NCBI GenBank assembly: GCA_016303035.1
Contig: JAEDML010000091.1
Coordinates: 1-5,021, forward strand
From: Clostridiaceae bacterium
GTDB lineage: Bacteria; Bacillota; Clostridia; Oscillospirales; Acutalibacteraceae
DNA length: 5,021 nt
Direction: 5' to 3'
In this document: one piece after another, positions 1 through 5,021 of the stretch
Position numbering within the stretch: position 1 is the stretch's first letter
How the letters are laid out: each line of letters begins with the position of its first letter
The notes under the pieces: model-generated
Told to the model about the DNA's origin: nothing
The model's input: only the letters and a program-made list of their open reading frames with translations
Database searches by the model: none
Translations under genes and position numbers: made by a program

Positions 1-207
1 GTTAAGTGCGGCGATACCAACGGTGACGGTAAGGTTTCTCTTATAGACCTTGCCAATGTGCAGAAGCACCTGCTCGGAATATCGCTTCTTACAGGGGATA
101 ATTTTACCGGCGGCGATACCAACGGCGACGGTAAAATAAGCCTTATAGATCTTGCAAACATTCAAAAGCATCTTTTAGGGGTAAAATCTTTAGAGGACAG
201 GGGATAA
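1..207 (+). CDS. C-terminal end of a type I dockerin-bearing protein (5' end outside window)
   Basis: The open frame runs from base 1 to TAA at 205-207 (a second TAA follows at 208-210) and gives 68 residues with no start codon in view. It consists almost entirely of two EF-hand-like dockerin repeats, at residues 4-26 and 38-60, with a 34-residue period. Each shows the calcium-loop pattern D-x-N-x-D-G-K-x-S-x-x-D (D5, N7, D9, S13, D16 and D39, N41, D43, S47, D50), followed by a helix ending QKHLLG. In known systems a dockerin plugs its parent enzyme or surface protein into a cohesin domain on a scaffold or anchor. The catalytic or binding part of this protein lies upstream and cannot be named. 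The next gene encodes a cohesin-like protein and starts only 3 bp after the stop, so the two are probably co-transcribed and may bind each other (inference). The dockerin call is secure; the function of the whole protein is unknown. Confidence 0.93.
   Translation, partial: VKCGDTNGDGKVSLIDLANVQKHLLGISLLTGDNFTGGDTNGDGKISLIDLANIQKHLLGVKSLEDRG
10..180 (+). repeat. Tandem dockerin repeat pair (10-78 and 112-180)
   Basis: Two 69-bp units encode 23-residue dockerin segments that are identical at 21 positions; the only changes are two V-to-I swaps. At DNA level 11 codons differ synonymously, including TCT/AGC and CTC/TTA, so the units are not a recent copy. The helix positions that usually set cohesin recognition (L-I just before the last loop Asp, then Q-K and G) are the same in both units. 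Confidence 0.9.
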
Positions 208-210
208 TAA

Positions 211-1707
211 ATGAAAAAATTATTAAAAAAAATAGTGGTATTTTTGGCGACCGCGGTTCTTGCGGTATCCTGCTTTTCCTTTATCGGAAGCGCGGAGGGC
301 ACTACCATAGCTTTAAGTAAAAAGAGTCTTGCGCCCGGCGAAACACTTACTGTTACTGTGACACTAAGCAGCGCGCAGGCAATGTACGCGGCTGAGTTTT
401 CATTAAACTATGATCCTGCTGTTTTGCAGTATAATTCGGGAGACGCGTCAAGCGGAGGAGCGGGACTTGTAAAGGTAGCCTCTGCCGCTTCGGGTGAAAC
501 GCGCAAATCTTTTTCAATCAGCTTTACGGCTATTGCCGCCGGAAACAGCAGCTTATCTGTAAGCGCGGCAAAATACGCTTCGGATACCGAGGTGGATATT
601 TCCGGCGCATCGGCTTCGGTAAGTGTTGTAAACGCCGCGCTGTCTGACAATGCAAATCTTAAATCGCTTAGAATCAGCGGAGGTGCGCTTTCACCCCAAT
701 TTAACGCAAATACAACCGCATATACTGCCACCGTTCCCTTTTCGGTTACCCAGTGCAAGGTATACGCAACAGCGGCGGAGAGCAATGCAAAGGTTGACGT
801 TTCGGGGAGCTATAACATTCCTGTCGGTGTAACTCAGCGTGTAGTAACGGTCACTGCTCCGAGCGGCGCACAAAAGGCGTATACCATAACAATAACCAGA
901 CTTGCAGAGAACGCCGCAGAAAGCACTGATTCGTCCGCTTCCGAAAGCACCCCGGAAAATTCTAATGCCGCGGAAATTGACGGCAAGAGCTATACGGTTA
1001 TGTCTGACCTTACGGGAATTACAATTCCAAAGGGCTTTAACACATCTTCTGCTGTTTATAACGGAAACAATGTTGCCTCTATAAAGGATGAGAACGGCGA
1101 ATACGAAATTTATTATATGAAAAGCGCTGACAGCGAAGAACCGACACTTTTCACCTTTAACAGTGATGACAATAAATTTGTACCGTTAAAATATATGTAT
1201 GTCGGCGATAGCCTTTGTATATTTGCAGAGCCCGAATCCGGAACGCCCGAAGGTTATTACACTACAACCGCAAGCATAAACGGGTTTACCGTAAAATGCT
1301 TTGCAATGGCTGAACAGACAATGAGCGATTTTTATATTGTCCGCTGCTACCGTGACGGAAGTTATAAGTATTACCGTTATGATTCAAAGGAAGGAACCCT
1401 TCAGCGTGAGCCTGATTTTAAGGTAGAGAAAACGGCTTCGGTAGAGGCCGGCGGCAACCTTGCAGAAAGATTTTCAAAAATTTCTACTACCGGCAAGGTT
1501 ATAATTACCTGTGTGGTAATTGCTGTTTTGGCGGTAATTGCGCTTATCGTTCTCTTTGCGGTAAAGCTAATAAAGGAACACGGAAATATTAACCCTTCGG
1601 AAGGACAGGATGACGAAGCCTTTGACAGTATAATAGCCGGAAGCTCATTCTCCTTTACGCCTGATGAAGAAAATGAGGATTCAGACGGGAAAGAAAACGA
1701 TAAATAA
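211..1707 (+). CDS. Membrane-anchored cohesin-domain surface protein with cadherin-like beta-sandwich domain
   Basis: A 498-residue exported protein. Residues 1-28 form a signal peptide: a KKLLKK head, a hydrophobic core, and likely cleavage after GSA28. Residues 31-140 look like a cohesin domain, with a strand pattern and a FSLNYDPAVLQY stretch typical of type I cohesin-like folds. Residues 144-231 match the cadherin-like beta-sandwich family (PF12733-type: LKSL.ISGG.LSP.F....T.Y at the start, KAYTITITR at the end). A Ser/Glu-rich linker (232-255) leads to a region I do not recognise (256-405), rich in Tyr and Phe. A single transmembrane helix spans about 429-453, followed by an acidic tail of about 45 residues predicted to be inside the cell. 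The start is set by AGGGG at 199-203, 7 bp before the ATG. The protein probably displays a cohesin at the cell surface and holds dockerin proteins, perhaps the product of the gene immediately upstream (inference). No LPXTG or S-layer-homology anchor is present. The cohesin call rests on pattern recognition and is less certain than the dockerin. Confidence 0.85.
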   Translation: MKKLLKKIVVFLATAVLAVSCFSFIGSAEGTTIALSKKSLAPGETLTVTVTLSSAQAMYAAEFSLNYDPAVLQYNSGDASSGGAGLVKVASAASGETRKSFSISFTAIAAGNSSLSVSAAKYASDTEVDISGASASVSVVNAALSDNANLKSLRISGGALSPQFNANTTAYTATVPFSVTQCKVYATAAESNAKVDVSGSYNIPVGVTQRVVTVTAPSGAQKAYTITITRLAENAAESTDSSASESTPENSNAAEIDGKSYTVMSDLTGITIPKGFNTSSAVYNGNNVASIKDENGEYEIYYMKSADSEEPTLFTFNSDDNKFVPLKYMYVGDSLCIFAEPESGTPEGYYTTTASINGFTVKCFAMAEQTMSDFYIVRCYRDGSYKYYRYDSKEGTLQREPDFKVEKTASVEAGGNLAERFSKISTTGKVIITCVVIAVLAVIALIVLFAVKLIKEHGNINPSEGQDDEAFDSIIAGSSFSFTPDEENEDSDGKENDK

Positions 1708-1714
1708 TATGTCT

Positions 1715-1744
1715 AAAAGCTGCGAAATTTTTTTCGCAGCTTTT
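1715..1744. terminator. Bidirectional intrinsic terminator between convergent genes
   Basis: A perfect 13-bp inverted repeat, AAAAGCTGCGAAA (1715-1727) and TTTCGCAGCTTTT (1732-1744), encloses a TTTT loop. The arms carry A-tract and T-tract ends, so a short U-run follows the GC-rich stem in either direction. It begins 7 bp after the stop of the cohesin-protein gene and overlaps the TAA of the minus-strand small gene. The U-run is only four long, so efficiency is uncertain. Confidence 0.78.
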
Positions 1745-1940
1745 AAGTGTTGTTAAAGCTTTTTAAAAAATCCTTTCTTTCTTCGGGAGTTAATTTTTCG
1801 GCGGTAATATTTACCGCGGCCTTATACATTAAAAATGTAAAAACAGGGTTTGTTCTTTCGTAATTAAAATTCATATTGTCGGTGTATGCCGCAGCCGAGA
1901 GAAGAAACGCAAGCTTATAATCAAAAGGTGTAACAAACAT
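1743..1940 (-). CDS. Small hypothetical protein, 65 residues
   Basis: A minus-strand frame of 65 codons, not recognised. I choose the ATG at 1940-1938 because a clear AAAGGAG ribosome binding site lies 11 bp upstream (complement of 1952-1958). An upstream TTG at 1961 would place that site inside the gene, so it is unlikely. The protein begins MFVTPFDYKLAFLLSAAAYT and ends with a charged, probably helical segment (LTPEERKDFLKSF). There is no convincing signal peptide, transmembrane helix, metal-binding cysteine set or DNA-binding motif. It converges on the cohesin-protein gene and shares its terminator hairpin, and a weak promoter can be proposed upstream. The gene-like context (binding site, terminator, no overlapping gene) supports it being real, but a non-coding frame cannot be excluded. 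Confidence 0.6.
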   Translation of the reverse strand: MFVTPFDYKLAFLLSAAAYTDNMNFNYERTNPVFTFLMYKAAVNITAEKLTPEERKDFLKSFNNT

Positions 1941-1951
1941 TTTTATTGACG

Positions 1952-1958
1952 CTCCTTT
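1952..1958 (-). promoter_or_regulatory. Ribosome binding site that fixes the start of the small gene
   Basis: The minus strand reads AAAGGAG here, 11 bp before the ATG at 1940. The spacing is slightly long but acceptable. It decides against the in-frame TTG at 1961, which would lie upstream of this site. Confidence 0.6.
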
Positions 1959-2002
1959 CAAAAAATTGTTACATAAATATTTTTCCCGAATCTTTATTAG
2001 GT

Positions 2003-2032
2003 ATAATAATTAAAAAATGGGTTTAGCCGCAA
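2003..2032 (-). promoter_or_regulatory. Possible promoter for the small minus-strand gene
   Basis: On the minus strand, TATTAT (2008-2003) is preceded, with an 18-bp spacer, by TTGCGG (2032-2027). The first matches the sigma-A -10 box at 5 of 6 bases; the second keeps only TTG of the -35 box. This would give a leader of about 55 nt. The area is very AT-rich, and the plus strand reads TATAAT at 2002-2007 in the same place, so chance matches are likely. Confidence 0.3.
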
Positions 2033-2083
2033 AAATAGGTATCTGTTTTTTAAAAATTTTTAACAAAAAGTAACTATTGTACA

Positions 2084-2118
2084 ATAAACCGTTTACAAAA
2101 GGAAAAGTAAATAAACGG
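2084..2118. promoter_or_regulatory. Candidate operator: inverted repeat with LacI-family-like core
   Basis: ATAAACCGTTTACA (2084-2097) has the central CG and A/T-flanked symmetry common to LacI-family operators. It fits the right half of a CcpA cre site but lacks the TG at the left end. CCGTTTA (2089-2095) recurs inverted as TAAACGG (2112-2118) after a 16-bp spacer. The element ends 7 bp before the extended -10 box of the GH65 operon, a position suited to sugar-dependent repression. No regulator gene is in the window, so the role is inference. Confidence 0.4.
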
Positions 2119-2124
2119 CATTGT

Positions 2125-2133
2125 TGGTATAAT
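2125..2133 (+). promoter_or_regulatory. Extended -10 promoter of the GH65-pgmB operon
   Basis: TGGTATAAT is an exact match to the extended -10 consensus TGnTATAAT. No good -35 box lies 16-18 bp upstream, which extended -10 promoters tolerate and which may also indicate activator dependence. Transcription would start near 2140, giving a leader of about 70 nt before the ATG at 2211. Confidence 0.6.
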
Positions 2134-2175
2134 AACTTTGATTGAATTTTTATAGTAGGAAGAAGATTTTCCTGT

Positions 2176-2194
2176 ATAAATTTCGATAAATTTC
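2176..2194 (+). repeat. Two 9-bp direct repeats in the GH65 leader
   Basis: ATAAATTTC occurs at 2176-2184 and again at 2186-2194, a 10-bp period, six bases before the ribosome binding site. It may be chance in AT-rich DNA or a protein-binding or mRNA element; no function can be assigned. Confidence 0.4.
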
Positions 2195-2210
2195 AGTATG
2201 GAGAGAAATT

Positions 2211-4445
2211 ATGGCAAAAGAAGCGATAAAGTATTATGGAGTTGACCCTTGGAAAATAACCGAAACAGGATTTAATCCGGAACGCGGCAGAGTTTCAGAA
2301 AGTATTTTTTCACTCGGAAACGAGTATATGGGAACGCGCGGATATTTTGACGAAGTTTATTCGGGCGACAGTCTTAAGGGCAGCTATTTCAACGGCGTAT
2401 GGGAAGAAAAACCGATTACATACTTCGAGCATTTTAAAGGCCTGTCAGAGCGCTGTTGCTTTATGATAAACGCCAATAACTGGATATATACCAGAATTTT
2501 CGCAAACGGCGAAGAGCTTGACCTTGCAAAGTGCAGGGTTGAGGATTTTTACCGCGAGCTTGATATGAAGCGCGGCATTGTTACGCGCAGCTTTGTGTGG
2601 AACGGTATAAAGCTTACCTTTGAACGCTTTATTTCTATGACCGAGCGCACCGTTGCGGCTCAGAAAATTACATTTACCTCGGTCGGATTTGAGGGTACGG
2701 TAAAAATCGTGGCAGGGTCGGATTTTACCCCGATTCACGAAGAAGAAAACCGCAACTTCTGGCACGAGGTCTTTAAAGGTGACGGTATTATTGCCGCAAG
2801 AACCGAATCAAGCGGTCAGCGCATATATTCCGCCTATGAAGCAAATATTAAGGCGGACAGGTTCTTTACCGAAGAAAAAAAGTCCTGTGCAGAATACAGC
2901 TTTAAACTTTCAAACGGCGAAACAGAAACCTTTGAACGCCTAAGCGTAAATATTACCGAGAAGGACAAAACCGTAACCGACGACGATTTTATTAAAAACG
3001 GAAACGAAAAATCCGCAAAGCTTTTAAAGGTATCATATGATAAATATAAGGCCGACCACGAAAAGTTTTGGAGCGATGTGTGGAACACTCTTGATATAAC
3101 CATTGACGGCGATGAAGAGAATCAGCAGGGCGTGCGTTTTTGCATATTCAATCTTCATCAGACCTACCACGGGGAGGACGGCTCGCTCAATGTCGGCGCC
3201 AAGGGGCTTACCGGCGAAAAATATTCGGGTTGGACCTTCTGGGACAGTGAGACCTACTGTCTGCCGTTTTATATGTTCAACAATCCGCAGGCGGCAAAAA
3301 ACCTTATTATGTACCGCTATAACACCTTACAGCAGGCGCTTGACCGCGCGGTTGAGCAGGATACAAAGGGAGCCTGTTTCCCGATGGTTACTATCGACGG
3401 AACCGAGAGCTGCGGCGTATGGCAGCACGGAAATCTTGAAATTCATGTAACTGCGGCTATTGCCTATGCCGTTTGGCATTATGTTACAAATCTTAAGGAC
3501 AAGGATTTCCTTTATGACTACGGAGCAAGACTGCTTGTAGAAACAAGCCGTTATTTCGCTTCGCGCGGAGGCTTCAGCCCGAAGACCGGCGAATACGGCC
3601 TTTACGGCGTAATGGGACCCGATGAATTCCATATGATGGTAAACAACAATACTTATACCAACTATATGGTTAAAAAGATGTTCAACTATACGGTTGATGT
3701 CATAAATGAAATGAAGCGCGAATGTCCCGAAAAAATCCCGCAGCTTGATGACGGCGAGCTTGAGGATTGGAGCTTTAAGGCAGACAAGATGCGTATAAAT
3801 TACGATGAGGAAACCGAGCTGTTCGAGCAGCACGACGGGTATTTTGACCTGCCGCATATTGATATCAACTCGATTTCTCCCGACCGTGTTCCGATTTATA
3901 AATACTGGGCTTATGACAGTATTTTCCGTGTGAATATGATAAAACAGCCCGATGTTTTGCTTATGCTGTTTTTCTTCTCCAAGGATTTCACAATGAAGCA
4001 AAAGGAAGCAAATTACGACTATTATGAGGCTCGCTGTTTCCACGAAAGCTCGCTGTCGCCGTCGATACATTCAATTCTTGCTTCGGAAATAGGCAAGGAT
4101 GAAAAGGCGTACGAATACGCTAAGTATGCGAGCCGTCTTGACCTTGACGATTACAACCGCAATACCCATCAGGGACTTCACATAACCTCCTGCGCGGCGG
4201 CGTGGATGAACATTGTCTACGGCTTCGGAGGAATGCGTTCCGACGATGATATACTTTCCTTTAAGCCTACAAAGCCTGTACAGTGGAAGGGTTATCAGTT
4301 TAAAATACTTTACAGAGGAAAAATTCTTACCGTGGACGTTCGCGGCGGCAAGGCAAGGTTTACTCTTGACGGCGAAGCCGAACCGATAAGAATTTGCGGA
4401 AAAGAGTATTCAGTAGGAAGAGAGGGCGTTGAAGTTGAAATATAA
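2211..4445 (+). CDS. GH65 inverting alpha-glucoside (disaccharide) phosphorylase
   Basis: A 744-residue cytosolic protein with no signal peptide, the usual length for GH65 phosphorylases of the maltose, kojibiose, nigerose and trehalose type. These enzymes attack an alpha-linked glucoside with phosphate and release beta-glucose 1-phosphate. Domain order by comparison with the family: N-terminal beta-sandwich (about 14-270), helical linker (about 275-300), (alpha/alpha)6 catalytic barrel (about 305-690), small C-terminal beta domain (about 693-743). The general-acid motif GVMGPDEFH is at 466-474, with Glu472 as the catalytic acid. The sugar-site motif is TFWDSE (342-347), and family-conserved segments likely to shape the phosphate pocket are KQPD (578-581), HESSLS (611-616) and HQGLH (653-657). 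GGAGAG at 2200-2205 sets the start. The next gene, beta-phosphoglucomutase, overlaps its end and takes its expected product, which supports phosphorylase rather than hydrolase activity. The motif GWTFWDSE differs from the GHxFWDTE common in maltose phosphorylases, so I do not assign a substrate; nigerose- or kojibiose-type activity is possible. Confidence 0.93.
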   Translation: MAKEAIKYYGVDPWKITETGFNPERGRVSESIFSLGNEYMGTRGYFDEVYSGDSLKGSYFNGVWEEKPITYFEHFKGLSERCCFMINANNWIYTRIFANGEELDLAKCRVEDFYRELDMKRGIVTRSFVWNGIKLTFERFISMTERTVAAQKITFTSVGFEGTVKIVAGSDFTPIHEEENRNFWHEVFKGDGIIAARTESSGQRIYSAYEANIKADRFFTEEKKSCAEYSFKLSNGETETFERLSVNITEKDKTVTDDDFIKNGNEKSAKLLKVSYDKYKADHEKFWSDVWNTLDITIDGDEENQQGVRFCIFNLHQTYHGEDGSLNVGAKGLTGEKYSGWTFWDSETYCLPFYMFNNPQAAKNLIMYRYNTLQQALDRAVEQDTKGACFPMVTIDGTESCGVWQHGNLEIHVTAAIAYAVWHYVTNLKDKDFLYDYGARLLVETSRYFASRGGFSPKTGEYGLYGVMGPDEFHMMVNNNTYTNYMVKKMFNYTVDVINEMKRECPEKIPQLDDGELEDWSFKADKMRINYDEETELFEQHDGYFDLPHIDINSISPDRVPIYKYWAYDSIFRVNMIKQPDVLLMLFFFSKDFTMKQKEANYDYYEARCFHESSLSPSIHSILASEIGKDEKAYEYAKYASRLDLDDYNRNTHQGLHITSCAAAWMNIVYGFGGMRSDDDILSFKPTKPVQWKGYQFKILYRGKILTVDVRGGKARFTLDGEAEPIRICGKEYSVGREGVEVEI
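4415..4437 (+). promoter_or_regulatory. Ribosome binding sites and TTG start of pgmB, inside the GH65 3' end
   Basis: Two purine-rich sites, AGGAAG (4415-4420) and GAGGG (4422-4426), precede two in-frame TTG codons at 4429 and 4435. Each pair is spaced 8 bp (4420 to 4429, and 4426 to 4435), so either start is usable; they differ by two residues. The 4435 start gives an N-terminus MKYKAVLFDLDG typical of the family. Overlap with the GH65 stop (4443-4445) suggests coupled translation. Confidence 0.6.
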
Positions 4446-5021
4446 AGCAGTTTTGTTTGATTTGGACGGAGTTATCGTCTGCACAGACGAATGTCATTAC
4501 AAGGGCTGGAAAAAGCTTGCCGACGAGGAGGGCATTTATTTCGACCGTGAAATAAACCGCCGCCAGCGCGGAGTAAGCCGAATGGAAAGCCTTGATATTC
4601 TGCTTGAAAAATCCGAAAAGACATATACCGACGAGCAGAAAAAGGAAATGGCGGAGCGCAAGAATAACTACTACCGCGAGTATATAAAAACCCTCACCCC
4701 TGCGGATATTCTTCCGGGAGTAATGCCGTTTTGCGAAAAGCTCAAGGCTGACGGAGTTAAAATCGCCATAGGCTCTTCAAGTAAGAACACGCCGGCAATT
4801 TTAAAGGGAATAGGTCTTGATACATATTTTGACGCCGTTGCGGACGGTAATCAGATTACAAAAAGCAAGCCCGATCCTGAGGTTTTTCTCCTTGCGGCTA
4901 AGCTTGTTAATACCGACCCTGCCGACTGTATGGTTGTGGAGGACGCCGAAGCCGGCGTTGAGGCTGCATTGGCAGGCGGTATGGATGTACTCGGTCTCGG
5001 CGACGCGGTTGCAAATTCACC
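4435..5021 (+). CDS. pgmB: Beta-phosphoglucomutase, HAD superfamily (3' end outside window)
   Basis: It converts beta-glucose 1-phosphate to glucose 6-phosphate through a beta-glucose 1,6-bisphosphate intermediate and an aspartyl-phosphate. The 195 complete codons cover most of a family that is usually about 220 residues. The HAD nucleophile motif FDLDGV is at 8-13 (Asp9 nucleophile, Asp11 general acid/base). His21, the RGVSRMESL cap-domain substrate loop (45-53), the SSSKN phosphate loop (114-118), Lys145 in SKPDP and the Mg-binding VEDAEAG with Glu169/Asp170 follow. The order and numbering nearly match the well-studied Lactococcus lactis enzyme as I remember it. The frame lacks an ATG before residue 50, which would remove the catalytic aspartates, so it must start at a non-ATG codon. 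TTG at 4435 lies 8 bp after GAGGG (4422-4426); TTG at 4429 is an alternative using AGGAAG (4415-4420). The start overlaps the GH65 gene by 11 bp, indicating translational coupling. Confidence 0.93.
   Translation, partial: MKYKAVLFDLDGVIVCTDECHYKGWKKLADEEGIYFDREINRRQRGVSRMESLDILLEKSEKTYTDEQKKEMAERKNNYYREYIKTLTPADILPGVMPFCEKLKADGVKIAIGSSSKNTPAILKGIGLDTYFDAVADGNQITKSKPDPEVFLLAAKLVNTDPADCMVVEDAEAGVEAALAGGMDVLGLGDAVANS

Noticed and set aside
256..282. Lipoprotein signal (lipobox) ending at Cys21 of the cohesin protein
   Set aside because: The residues before the cysteine are A-V-S rather than L-A-G/S, a good signal peptidase I site follows at residue 28, and the protein already has a C-terminal membrane helix.
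408..873. Several frames of 60-125 codons on both strands within the cohesin-protein gene
   Set aside because: They overlap a well-supported gene with signal peptide and named domains, and encode low-complexity products without a family signature.
1941..1961. Extended start of the small minus-strand gene at TTG 1961
   Set aside because: The AAAGGAG ribosome binding site lies within this extension, so translation should begin at the ATG at 1940.
2002..2007. TATAAT on the plus strand as a promoter of the GH65 operon
   Set aside because: It has no -35 match or TG extension and lies over 200 bp from the gene; the box at 2125-2133 is better. It may simply reflect AT richness.
2084..2097. Firm call of a CcpA cre site
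   Set aside because: The left half lacks the TG of the consensus, so it is reported only as a LacI-family-like candidate.
2134..2210. Riboswitch or attenuator in the GH65 leader
   Set aside because: Only a weak AGGAA/TTCCT pairing is visible, with no terminator hairpin and no conserved aptamer pattern.
3327..4070. Long minus-strand open frame (247 codons) opposite the GH65 gene
   Set aside because: It lies wholly inside a secure gene, shows no recognisable domain, and is explained by the codon bias of the plus-strand gene.

Overview
The window looks like chromosome from an anaerobic, fibre-associated Clostridia bacterium, probably a gut Oscillospirales/Ruminococcaceae-type Firmicute. This is inferred from a type I dockerin next to a cohesin-bearing surface protein, a cytosolic disaccharide-phosphorylase operon, strong AGGAG-type ribosome binding sites, a UUG start codon and AT-rich intergenic DNA. 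No mobile element, CRISPR array, tRNA or rRNA is visible.

Left part (1-1744): the window opens inside a plus-strand gene whose surviving C-terminus is a two-repeat type I dockerin. Three bases after its stop codon begins a 498-residue exported protein. It has a signal peptide, a cohesin-like domain, a cadherin-like beta-sandwich domain, a Ser/Glu-rich linker, an unrecognised domain, one C-terminal transmembrane helix and an acidic cytoplasmic tail. The two genes look co-transcribed and could encode a docked protein and its membrane anchor. A 13-bp hairpin closes the unit.

Middle (1743-2210): a small minus-strand gene of 65 codons converges on the same hairpin, which can serve both directions. 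It matches nothing I recognise. It is followed by about 270 bp of AT-rich DNA. This holds a good extended -10 promoter for the next operon, an inverted repeat with a LacI-family-like core just upstream of it, and a possible minus-strand promoter.

Right part (2211-5021): a GH65 inverting disaccharide phosphorylase is followed by a beta-phosphoglucomutase that overlaps its 3' end by 11 bp and starts at UUG; the window ends inside it. Together they form a known energy-saving pathway: imported alpha-linked glucoside plus phosphate gives beta-glucose 1-phosphate, which is isomerised to glucose 6-phosphate for glycolysis. The transporter for the substrate is not in the window, and the exact disaccharide cannot be read from the sequence alone.

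The least conventional element is the dockerin/membrane-anchored cohesin pair with its uncharacterised extracellular domain. The small convergent gene is a second unknown.
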